DNA of 64,000 nt, from positions 15,122,841-15,186,840 of the forward strand of contig CM055889.1 of the NCBI GenBank assembly GCA_029582165.1, read 5' to 3'. Numbering within the stretch: the first letter of the stretch is position 1; every line of letters starts with the position of its first letter. Made by a program: the position numbers and the translations under genes. The notes under the pieces are model-generated. The model saw nothing but the letters and a program-made list of their open reading frames with translations. It had not been told where the DNA came from and did not search any database. Below, piece after piece: positions 35,156 through 46,600 of the stretch. Source of the stretch: Portulaca oleracea. Its lineage: Eukaryota; Streptophyta; Magnoliopsida; Caryophyllales; Portulacaceae.

Positions 35156-35601
35156 GACATCAAGGGAGGACCCATTAGGTTATTAGAGAGGACTATAAAA
35201 TGTCAATGGATATAATGAAGTGTAAATTTATAAAAAGGTGTGGGGACTCAGTAGGCTGAGATGATAGGGCAAATATCAAGTTTGATTTTTTTTTTACCTT
35301 TTATTTCATTAAGCATCTTCTAGTGAAATATCTGACCGAAATTATATTTACTAAAAACTATGGTTTTATACATGGTGCATCCATGGTTATATGTATTAAA
35401 AACGAATAAATTAGGTTTTTACTTCTTGAGTTTTTGAAAAAGTAGGATTTTACCCACCAGGTGTTGGAAATTAAGTTTACTCTACCTCAACTTTAAACTC
35501 ATAATTATTTTACTAGTGAAAGACAAAATTACCCCTATGGAAGGGAGTAAAAAATCTGAAATGACTCTAATTAAAGTATGAAAAGACATATTTACGCCCT
35601 C

Positions 35602-35622
35602 CCCCCCCCCCCCCAAAAAAAA
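35602..35622. repeat. Poly-C followed by poly-A
   Basis: A run of cytosines (CCCTCCCCCCCCCCCCCCCC) goes directly into a run of adenines. Confidence 0.9.
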
Positions 35623-36114
35623 AGCACGGTTGCTGCCTCTCCTTCAATTCTCATCTTTGTATGAAAAGACAAAATTACTCATGTAAAAGGATGTAAAAAG
35701 TCTGAACTTACCCTCAATAAACCGTAATTTGAACAAAAAGGGGTTCTGCAAATTCGAACGGAATTGAACTAAATATTCTTTCTTCAGTTCTCAAATTCGA
35801 CTAAGAATGAGGATGAACACAGACGATAAAGATGACGAATTGAGCTTTTAAATTCTAGGATGGATGAATCGAAGAATGGAACCTCAGATATTGAATGACG
35901 ATGAGGAAGGGTTGGAAATTCAACTAAGAATGATGATGAACACAGACGATAAAGATGAAGAATGGAACTCTTAATTTAGGTTGGATGAATTGAATAATGG
36001 AACCTCAAAGATTGAATGACAATGAGCAAAAGTGGATGAGTTTAATTTGTCACGTGTGCAAATATATTTTTAAAGGGAGCATCTCTGTCAGTTCGCATTA
36101 ATTTAAACATTAAG

Positions 36115-37091
36115 GGTGCGTTTGGTTGAGACGAAAATGATTTCTGAGGAAATTGTTTTCCATGAGAAATGGTTTTCTAAGGAAAATGGTTTACCATGCC
36201 AAATCTTCCCTTGTTTGGTAGGAGACAAATTATTTTTCGGAAAATGGCCATATATGTCGATATAAGTAGCGATATATGTTACAAATGAAAATATTTGGAG
36301 CTCAAAATTCATATTTGAGCTTTTCTTAATCATTTCTATCATGTTGTAATGTTTCGTGACAAACCGATAAATTTGAATTTTACTTTTAAGTTCCAGTCAT
36401 ATTTAACCGCAAAAAAATGTTGACAAAAGTGATGATATATGTTACAAATGAAAATATTTGGAGCTCAAAATTCATATTTGAGCTTTTTTAATAATTTCTA
36501 TCGTATTGTAAAGTTTCGTGACAAACTGAGAAAATTGAATTTTGCTCTTGAGTTTCAGTCATATTTAATCGCAAAAAAATGTCGACAAAAGTGGCGATAT
36601 ATGTTACAAATGAAAAAATTTGTAGCTTAAAATTTATATTTGAGCTTTTCTTAGTCCATACTATCAAATCATAAAGTTTCGATTCAAACAGTTCAGTTTG
36701 AATTTTTAAAAGTTTCAGTTAGCTTTAATAGCAAAAACTTCTGATCTGATATATATTGTGATAAATGTTATCAAATAAAAATATTTTGAGCTAAAAAGTT
36801 GTATTTGAGATTTTTATTAATCAATTCTATCGTGTTACAAAATTTCGAGCCAAACCGTTAATGTTAAATTTTGGCCTCAAATTTCAATTAGAGTTAGTAG
36901 TAGTGAAAATCAATCCAACAATCAATGATGGAAAATGATTTTTCTAGGTTGAACAAAGGAAGTCAATTTCCTTCCTATAGAGGAAAATGATTTTCTTTGG
37001 AAATGATTTTCTAAACATTTTTTGTACTAAACACTAGAAAATTGGGAAAACATTTTTCAAAAAGATGGTTTTCCCCCTACCAAACACACTC
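36115..37091. mobile_element. Harbinger/Tourist-like non-autonomous element with internal tandem repeats
   Basis: The ends GGGTGCGTTTGGT and ACCAAACACACTC are inverted, and the 3-bp target TAA lies on both sides. This fits the TWA target and GGN(3-6)GTTTGGT-like ends of PIF/Harbinger (Tourist) elements. The interior holds almost four copies of a unit of about 163 bp, starting near 36269, 36434, 36595 and 36759, each with ATATATGTTACAAATGAAAA or a variant. Confidence 0.78.
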
Positions 37092-37138
37092 TAAGTTCAT
37101 CTGGAATAAAGGATGTATTTAATCTTTAATACAAGGGT

Positions 37139-37475
37139 TATTAGGCTCTGAAATCTCCAACTTTAGGGTTTATTTATCACAATATCTCAAACTTTTGTGG
37201 GTTGTATTTGTCTATATACCTAGAACGAATTAACATCAAGTAAGCTCAGGTTTTTCCTGATGCGGTGGTGTAGTTTTAGGGGTGATATTTATAATGGAAG
37301 TGCGTCTAATCGCAAAAACAATCGGCACATCACAAAAAAGTTTAGTTTAATTGATGTTAATTCGGTCATGGACTACTAACAAGTACCACCGCCAAAGGTT
37401 GGGATGTTATGAGTTAAATGTGAAATTCGACATATTATAATAAACAATCCTCAAAATTGGGGATTTCAGAACACT
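37139..37475. repeat. Foldback MITE of about 340 bp
   Basis: TTATTAGGCTCTGAAATCTC at the left pairs with GGGATTTCAGAACACTAATAA at the right, and pairing extends inward (GAATTAACATCAAGTAAG against TTGATGTTAATTC). There is no coding sequence. Confidence 0.65.
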
Positions 37476-37737
37476 AATAAGCTTTAATACAAAGGTTAGG
37501 TGAGACATTTATTACTTGAGGGCTAAAATCCTACTTTTCCAAAAACTCAAGAAGTAAAAAATCTAATTAATTATATTAAAAACCATGGTTTCAACAAGCT
37601 AAATTTGAGTTGTGGCTTCAACAAGTCCTGACCTTTGGCCTTTTCTCCAAGCCCCCACAGCGCGGAAAGAGTTAGAGCCCTTTCAAACTCAATTAGAAGA
37701 AAGGGAATAACCAATACTAAAAGATCATCAGGGTTTA

Positions 37738-37862
37738 GTCTGAAATGAACCCTGGAAAATTTTAGCATTAGGTTTGTTGACTTTGATGAACACTTTTGAA
37801 TTGACTTAAGGCAGCCTATATAATTGGACACTTTATTGGGCCATACCAAATTCAACAAATGT
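37738..37862. repeat. Direct repeat of about 120 bp, right copy
   Basis: Same orientation as 35033-35155, sharing GCATTAGGTTTGT, GAATTGACTTAA-type and GGGCCATACCAAATTCAACAA words. From 37863 to 38676 no gene is visible. Confidence 0.8.
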
Positions 37863-38676
37863 ATTTTTATTAATGGGCCTGTCTGATTCAGCCCAAACAT
37901 GTAAAATGGGGACTTTGGGCCATACGACATTAGACTAAAACCTTTAACAATGTTTGACAGTTGATGTGTGTGATGTGGATCTGAACTCTAAGCTCTAAAG
38001 GAGTCTTGTGAGTTGAGAGCACTAATAGTGTTACCATAGTTATTAAAATCTCGATCCTATTTATGATTTTATGATCTAAAATCTCTGATGCGATTCTATT
38101 GTCTACATTTCAATCTACGATGTTACGTGGGTTAATTTCAATCCTAACTGCCTCACGAATCCGAGTTAGGATCCCAATTCTAACAACCTTGAGTGTCACG
38201 GGACATGGAAGGTAAAGCTGCCTATATTGTAAAACTAGTTTCATATAACAAGTTATTACTGTTGATATAATGATATATATTTTTAGAAGATAAGCTAGGT
38301 TTCACTGACCACAATAATATTAGAATAAGATGTCAATATCTATGTAAAACCTTTTGACAAATCTGGGGAGAAAGAACTAGACTGTCAAACATGAACACTT
38401 GGTTATGTATGTTCCAATTTGGAACCTTTTTGTAGGACAAAAAAGAAGAGAAGCATTATTTACATGGAAAACCCAAACCCAAGCCCAAACCAACCCCCCT
38501 TATCACCATTTTAAGGGGGATTAATTAAATACTCAATTATACAATTCAGGTATACAAAATAACAAAAGAACATACAATGTCATCCTTCACATCCCCAATA
38601 ACTCCCACAAACAAATGCATTCCCCTGATTATCAACTTCCCTTCATATGATCATCTGATGCAATTGTCTGATATTA

Positions 38677-38880
38677 TCAATGACCAGCTCCACGGTGGCT
38701 GGGACCAGCATGGGCTCTGCTTAAAAACATCATCAACTTTGAAAACGGCAACTGAGAAGAAGGCTCATCCCTAAGAGCCCTCACTGCTTCCACATTCAAC
38801 GAGTTGAAGACGAAAATAAACGAAATTATTAGAAGAACCACGTTCAAGTAGTGAAATAACAATGCTTGGTACCTCATCAT
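38677..38880 (-). CDS. Small secreted peptide precursor, PIP/PIPL-like
   Basis: A 67-residue frame with an N-terminal hydrophobic segment (FHYLNVVLLIISFIFVFNSL, about residues 9-28) that suits a signal peptide. A short variable middle follows, then a conserved-looking C-terminus: RAHAGPSHRGAGH. Plant PIP and PIP-like (PIPL) precursors have this architecture and end in SGPS-x-x-GxGH, giving a secreted peptide sensed by the receptor kinase RLK7 (family knowledge). Here the first motif residue is Ala instead of Ser (AGPS), while GPS, G and the final GxGH are kept. A TATA-like ATATATAGATT lies at about 38938-38949, some 60 bp upstream of the ATG, supporting a real transcript. Two ATG codons start the frame; either gives a signal peptide. 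CLE or CEP membership is less likely because those lack the GPS...GxGH ending. Confidence 0.75.
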   Translation of the reverse strand: MMRYQALLFHYLNVVLLIISFIFVFNSLNVEAVRALRDEPSSQLPFSKLMMFLSRAHAGPSHRGAGH

Positions 38881-38937
38881 CTTGGTTTTTTTCGCAATAA
38901 TGCCAAAGTAAAGATAGTATTTCTACCCTCAGCTGAA

Positions 38938-38949
38938 TCTATATATTGA
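38938..38949 (-). promoter_or_regulatory. TATA box of the PIPL-like gene
   Basis: On the minus strand CAATATATAGATT sits about 60 bp before the start codon. The upstream stretch 38950-40612 holds no other supported gene, only AT-rich promoter-like DNA and the 3' flank of REV1. Confidence 0.45.
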
Positions 38950-40612
38950 GTGTTGTTATTGTAGAGATGATGCAGCTGCTAGGGTTTTGAGGTTTTGGGG
39001 TTTTGATAGGAGAGTTTGAAAGAGAAAGGTGGAGATTTTAAGGATTTATAATGACAAGAATGGTGTGATTGTGGAGTTTCATGTGGTTGCTTGAGTTTGA
39101 CTTTGATAAATTTGGTAGGTGGAGATTGGAGAATTAATGTCTGTGTGAAGCAAGTAAAAGGGTTGTTAATTTCTAAAGGATTGACCAAGTGAGAGTTTCA
39201 AATGTGGACTAAAAGAGAGGAGTTTGAAGTGGGAGCAATTGGGAATGTATAGTAGGCAGGATGTTTGGTTAAAGTGGTTAGGTTGTAGACTTGATCCACT
39301 GCTTTTGCTTCTTCTTCTACTACTACTATGTGTACGAGTGTATCAGTGCAATTTTATGTTATGGCAGGCTAGTCATACCCTTCCTTGTACCGTACACATT
39401 GGTTTGTACTTTGTTAGGTGCATATCAGACATTTATGTTGTGTTTCTAAGCCGAAATATGTGAAATAATTATGGCATTTGACCAATCAGGGTTATGGTAG
39501 TTGGATTTATAGGCCAATACACACACAAAAATTAAAAAATAATAATAAATGAATAGAATAAAACTTGATTATCTCATTGATGAGTGATTGTTAATTTTGA
39601 CTCTTCTAATGTAAAACCTCATATTTAAAAAGTCAAAAATTCATAATTTATAAATTAAGATACATTTTGCAATTGCTATTAGCTTATAAGATTTTGATCT
39701 AAAATGATTTGGATATTTCATTATATCCAAATCAATTCTAATGACATTATTTCCTCAAATATTTCCCTCGTACCCCATGTCAAAATATTGGCACTTAAAT
39801 GCTAACACCCTCACTTGATATCACATGTGCTAGACACACTTACTACAGTCTTATAGATATGCTTTCTTTTTTTTGTGCTACTTACATTACACGTACACCA
39901 AAAAAAGCATGAGCAACCAAGCATCGTAATAATCAATAGACTTGATTGAGGACAAGACTGTCTCTGTCCAAGTTTCCAGCCCTGCTCAACCACCATTAGA
40001 CTGTCACACTGTGATATTACACAGCAGGATGGACGCTCACACGACTCATAGAAATAGCCATTAGCCAAGTATCTGGGTCTCGATTTCGTATGTCTCCCCA
40101 TCTTCAAGCCATCCTCCTCATCTTATGCCTCTGTGTTGTCAGAAAAACTTTGCCAGTTCAAATTTTTAAGCAGACATAGATCATGTCCCAAATCTCAGAT
40201 CATCAATTGAATCTTTTGCTAACTACATAAGGCTACCTAGATCTGTACTATGTCCATTGCCAAAAAATACCCAAAAAAAAAAAAAAAAAGGCTACCTGCG
40301 TCTGTATCTTCTCATATCCAAATCGGTGGAATCTAGCTTGCTGCTGTTTCTGTTGTTGACAAATGACAAAAATGAGACCCGTTTGCTGCACTAAAAGAGT
40401 GCCAATCGGCCAAATGCAGAATTCTGTGCAAGACTACCCAAAAATAATAATTAAATGTAAAACTTCAAGCCAACAATTTAACAAATTATGGATGAAGCTT
40501 TAATGCAAAATCAGTGGAGTACCTCAATTTGTGCAGTTTCAAGCTAGAAGGCTCACAAACTTTGAACTAAGCATCAATGCCAAAACCTGACAGAAATAGT
40601 GAGATACATTCA

Positions 40613-43600
40613 CTATGCAGGAGGCAGATTCAAAATTCCTCCATAGCTCTCATTAATAGAACCCTGTACGTTGAATTTATACTTATCAAAACAAAATATA
40701 AATCAATCTCAACCCCAAACTAGTGAGAATAGAAAATTCGGACTACATACTGCAAAACATTGAAAGAAGCCAATTCAATTGACAAACACTAACAGACTGA
40801 GTACTCTCAAGAAGGAATATATCACATCCTTACAAGATTATATTTGTTCATTCATTAACTAGAGCATTGCCTATCCAAATTGCAACTGCCCCCCCCCCCC
40901 CCCAACACCCCCAAAAAAAATAAAACAAAATAAAATAAAAACCCACACACCCCTCATTCCCAACACCCGAAATAGTGGGGTGGGGGGGGGGGGGGGGGGG
41001 GGTTCCACACATATTAATTTATTGCAAATTCTGTAACAAAATATTCAAACTTCCGAGTCAGCAAGCCATTTACGAACGTACTTCTGCCTTCATGTCAATG
41101 TTGAGATATTTCCAACAGAAGACCTAACTTCTACATGTCACTCTTTCATTGAAAAATCATTATACAAACATCACAAATGGAAAGCTAAATTGGGACACAC
41201 CAAAAATTGGCAATTGACCTCTTAACTTTTGTGCAAGATCATTATGCCAGCAGGATTAAAGGAAATAGTGGGAAGTATATATGTGATCATACAAGACATA
41301 TATGACAAGAAATGAGGTCATCATTGATAACGTAGGGGTGACACAAATAGAAATAAGATGCCTTACACTTCACACACGTAAAGATTAGGGAATAGTTGCA
41401 CCCATAGTGTTTTAGATGACTAACATTTCAGAATCCAGAATATAAGAGTAATAGGGAGAGACCAAAGGCATGACATAGTGAAATTGCAAGTCACAAGACA
41501 AGGTTATAGAAAAAGACTGAACAAGTTGATTCCACTGGTTCAACTAAACCAGATAATAATCCAGTCGAGAATTTTCTTCAGCCATCTAACCAATCAGTAT
41601 CCGGTCTAACCAGGAAAACATTCTAGGTGAATAGCTTTTTATTTAGGAGAGCCGGTCCAATCACATTTTCAAACATTTCACTGTGTTGGCAGAATAACAG
41701 GTATGCATGCTTGAGCACACAGCACCAAACAGTCTGTCAAATGACTTATCTCTAAACATCACTTTTGTCCTATTTCTCTTTTACAGCCAAATTTCAAATA
41801 GTGGACTACTTGATTTATTTGGCCTTGTGGTAGTCACAAGGTTCTTCACAATGAGTCTCTTTTCTCATATAGCATTCAGAAAACAAAAACAAAAGCAGGT
41901 CTGACGAAATATTGTCCATCAAAAACTAACAGTAGCATGAAAATACTTAGATATGACAAACCAATTAGAATTTCCATACGCAGAATTGGTACTTCGATCC
42001 ATATATTTATCAAGAATCAAAAAAAAAAAAAAAAAAAAAAAAAACATGGCTGGAAGGAAACTTCTACATGACAACTCAACAACAGTATGGCAGTTCGAAG
42101 TTCCCTTCATATTCCAAAATGCTACTCTACCTAAACAAATGCAAACCGACAACTAAGTAAGTGAAAGCAGTACCTGAAGATGAGGCAAAACAACTTTGTA
42201 AGCATGTAAGAAAGCCTTTGATTTCAGCGTAAGCCTGATCCAATCATAATGGTTCAAATTGTAAATATCCAGTGTAGATGATCTAAATCAAAGAGTATGA
42301 AACACCATCACAAAATTACTGTAGTATAGAACCATTTCTATAGAAACCAGAAGTTTTATATCTGCCATGGGGTTATTTGCTAGCCTCCACTAAAAAGACC
42401 ACAATGAATCATTCATCCTTGAAAAACAACTTCATCAGTACAAGTGCCTGAAAAAGACATGCAACAGTCCTACATGCCCCTCCCGCTCAATTATTCCAAA
42501 GCCAACTAAGTGCCAAATTATCGAGAAGTTGTTTCTATTTGACCTCACATTGAGAGTCTTTTTATAGCTTACTACTACCCAAAGGAAGCAAAAAGCAGTT
42601 TCTTAAGGCATTTTGCTACAGTTAAATATAATCCAAGCAATAAGGATTGCAACAGAACAGCTTTTTCAGCTATCTGAAAAGTCGAGGCAGAATTTCTTTT
42701 CTTTTTCTTAAATGGTAGGTAATCTAAAGACATATTGGAAAGACACCAAGGGCATTTCGTTCATTTGAAAAGAGGCAAAGACAAAAGCACTATGCCCTCA
42801 AGCTCCCTTGACTTTTCTTTCGACCATAAATGATGCATTCAAAGCCCACACCTAGTACTTTCACACATTGACAATGGAACTTTCCTGCTAGATCATAAAT
42901 ATGAAACTCTCAAAATCCCAGTTCCACTCCAGAAATATGATACTAACTTACATGAGACCCACCAGCAACCAGGTAAACCGATCAAAAATAAATCTGCACG
43001 ACTAATGTCCTAAACAATTTTTGCTTTCAAACATAAGGTTAACATTCAATATAAAATTCGAAGTTGGCCAGAATTAGTCATAGTTGCTAAACGGACTTCA
43101 GGAATACCTTTTTAAGAGACGAAAACAGACATATATTTCCTCAATGTCTACCCCCAGCTTTAGCTGGATATACTGCTTCAAAAGCTCACACAAGCCATCA
43201 GAAGCTTCACTGGCTTCCTCTTCACTTATACCAGAAAATTTCTGAAAGCCAGACAAACAATATTGCAGAACTGAAGATAATACCCCGGAAGACCCCGACC
43301 TCATATATATATCTGCCAAGATGTTCAACATCAAACAGTGGCTCAATTTGAACTTATGAACCCAGTAAGGAGGATTTCCAACCCATAGGTTTTTGCCTTC
43401 AGCAGCATCTAAGAATCCACTGTGATCCCCAGTGACCCTCGGTTCCTGTTCATCCATGGGAATCCGACCAGAATCTGCAGGGCAATTTGACCTCCGATGT
43501 GCAGGAAGTGCCCCAATTACATCAGCTCTCAGGTCCTCTGGCAATTGTTGTAGAATGGTAATATCCACTTGACTAAGAGATGAAGGCATTATGTCAATAC

Positions 43601-46600
43601 TTCTTGTTTGTTCTGCAGAACTAACACCAGCTACAGTGCTCACACCAGAAGTAAGGAGGCCCTTTCTTTCCTGGTCCCTGCTGAACCCAGCCTACAGACA
43701 ATTACAAAATTCAGCATGCAGCAAAAAAAGGGTCCACCCCATCCTTCGTAGATTGAGGAGCAATCATGATATACAGTTAGTTAAGCAGGGGGCTATATTA
43801 TTTCCTCCTAGAAACATTAAGGTTACGTCATTATTTGTTCATTCAATTTGATATGGATTCGGAGCTTCATTAAAATGATACGGCCTCAAATACTTCAGAA
43901 TCGACGAGATTACTACACTGGTATTGGCCCTTTAATGCCAAGTATCTTACTTCTGATCCAATAGTTTTCGAACTACTTTTTTTAATGTATCTAATATGAA
44001 TTAAACTTGGGTATTTCTAAGACATCACTCCAATCTGTTTCGATCAGCTGTCTACTGTCTACTAGTACTAGCCTTCTTTTCTAGATCAGGAAAGAAATTT
44101 CTTTCCAACCCCAGATAGCCTTTCCCGAATAGTCATAACTCTAAATCACTCCCTCCCCGATAAACTCACCTAAACCTTAAAGTAGATTGTTGACATCACT
44201 TAAACTATCAAACACCTTTACTTAAGCAACATTTCATGGATCAATTCATCATTCACTAATTGTCAAAGCATTACGGCAGAACAATGCTGCCATACTCGTG
44301 GCATCACCTAAATTTTATTTCCCTAATCACAACTTCGACATGAAAATATCTGACCTCAGTTGAAGGAATAGCGATAATAAGGTTGTAGCAACTGGTTTTC
44401 AAGCATACCATATAGTAGATAAGGGAAACAAGCGAACAACAACAAAAAGAAAGAAAGAAAGAAAGAAAGAGGAATAAGCCACCTCATCCTTCTGCTCAGT
44501 GTTGTCAAATTCTACACCAACAGATGCATAACCCTCCAGTTCACTAATTAGTTTACCTAATCAGCATATGAGTTAGATACTAATATATGTGTGTTTTGAA
44601 AAATAACCAAATGGAAACTGTTACCTTCTTCATTCTCTGCTGATGTACCACAGGGACCCTTTCCACTTCCCTTGCCTCTACTTTTAGAGATTAGGTCAAT
44701 CAACTTCCCCCCATATGTGTCATTAAGCTCGGAAAACAACTCTGGGGGCAGGCTCTCAATAACGTCCATGTCCAAATCATCCAAAGATGGCATTGTTGTA
44801 ACCAGGCTACCCTCACGATGCGATTGTTCAGAAACCATTGATGACGATGTGCCAGGCTCAACCGATGAATGACCTGTGCAATAATTAACATTTACTGTTG
44901 GACAATATATTCCACAGAACTTTCAAATTTCGCTTACTTTTTAGAGAGATACACATCCTAGAATGTTGTCCCAAAGACAAAAGCAATAAGTTATGTAATG
45001 TGTAACCAAGGAAATGAATCAGGGCAGATGGCAAAACAGAATAATACTAATCTTTACTTTGACAGCAGCATGCACTATTTTCTGTCAAATGAATCAATCA
45101 TATATCAGATCAAACTCAATGAAGACAGCTTGGAGTGGTCATAAAAATGTGGCAGGGTGAACCAGCCAGTTCTAGGGGACCAGCACTCTTCCCCGTTCCC
45201 AGCCCTACTCTGTTCCCCTCCTTAACTGTCCCAACCCTTCGGCCCCTACTAAAAGAAAAGAAACACTAAAGAAAATTCCTCCCTCCGTTTCTCTTTATCT
45301 GTCGCCTAGATTTTCCTGTTAAAAACTTTGACCGTTATTATCTTAATTTGTATAACGATTCATCATACGAAATTGATGTCACTAAATTCGTAATAAAAAT
45401 ACTATTAAAAAAGTATTATATTGTATTTTTTTTATAAAAACTGTGAAAAATTATTAATTAAAGATGGACCTCAAAAAGCGTGAAATGACATATATATATA
45501 TAAAATTAAAAAAAAGCACTCTCTATAAATAAAAAAAAAAAACGGAGGCACTCTCTTGAATTCCTCTCATAGTATTTCACATTATGAATATAACGTTACT
45601 AGTTTTATATAAAAAGATCATTGAAGATGTTAAGAAATTAATGGTTGAAGTTTTTCAATATTCAACTTACACAAAAATCAAAGTGACAAATAAAATGGGA
45701 AAGAGGGAGTACTTCATCATCATACCTCTGGCATGGGATATGCATCGTTCAGGAGCACTTGCTGCACCAGATGTGAGCCATGATCTTATGGTGTTCCTTT
45801 CATGCCCTTGATAACATAATGAAGCACAAAACATTTAGTAGTACAGAATATCAGAAATACCAAATATGGCAGTGACATATCAAATTTATTACCGACAGTC
45901 ACAACTATAAATTTAACATATCAAGCAGATGGTTACTATCAGCATATCAAATTCTATAATTAATTGGATAAAGTGCGCAGACTCTAACTAACCTTGCTTA
46001 GTGATATCAGCACTCTCCAGCCTCGTCACTTGCAAACCAACTCCTCGGATATCTTTCACATCTAGAGTAAAAAGAAGATGATGGGTCATGGAGCACATGT
46101 CGCCGATGAACCCAATGCAATTGAATGGAAAAACTAGCAAAATCAACGAGAGTGGGAAAATTTGTCTAGAACCCTTTGGTTAATCACTCAATTTGCTACT
46201 GAACCAGGTCCTAAATAGTGGGAAGAATTAGAAACAAAATTTTTCTAGAACTCTACAGAGTCTGCAGTATTTTCACTAACGGATAGAGGGCCAGCAAGTT
46301 GTCAATTCATAATCAAATGGCATTAATTTTAGGAGCAATTATCTCTACTTTAAAGCCACTTGAATTCATAATGACTCCAGCCATTATACCTTAACAGTTA
46401 ACAGACAAGCTATCATTGCCACACTGCCATTCAGGAGTAGAATAAAAGACAAGCGGCTATACGAACATAGCCTCACACAGTCATACTTACACGTCAAAAA
46501 GCGATTTCTGTTCGATACTAGCAGATGGCTATAGAATGTCATGAAACATTCTGCCATGACAACTGATAACAGCAGTTTCCAATGGAACAAGTAAAAGAGC

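Larger units (their letters stand above)
35370..37590. mobile_element. Candidate TIR element of about 2.2 kb enclosing other repeats
   Basis: The left sequence ATTAGGTTTTTACTTCTTGA with GTTTTTGAAAAAGTAGGATT pairs with AATCCTACTTTTCCAAAAAC and TCAAGAAGTAAAAAATCTAA at 37529-37567, so the two sides are inverted copies of about 90-100 bp. Transposase-like coding is not visible. Ends are approximate. Confidence 0.5.

Noticed and set aside
38979..39188. 69-codon frame upstream of the PIPL-like gene
   Set aside because: Composition is Pro/Lys/Ser-rich without motifs, and it overlaps the promoter area of the peptide gene.
39811..40107. 98-codon minus-strand frame with several cysteines between the peptide gene and REV1
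   Set aside because: No signal peptide, no recognisable motif and no start context. It lies in the 3' flank of REV1 and could be chance.
41953..42156. Frame with a poly-lysine stretch
   Set aside because: Created by the poly-A run in REV1 intron 22.
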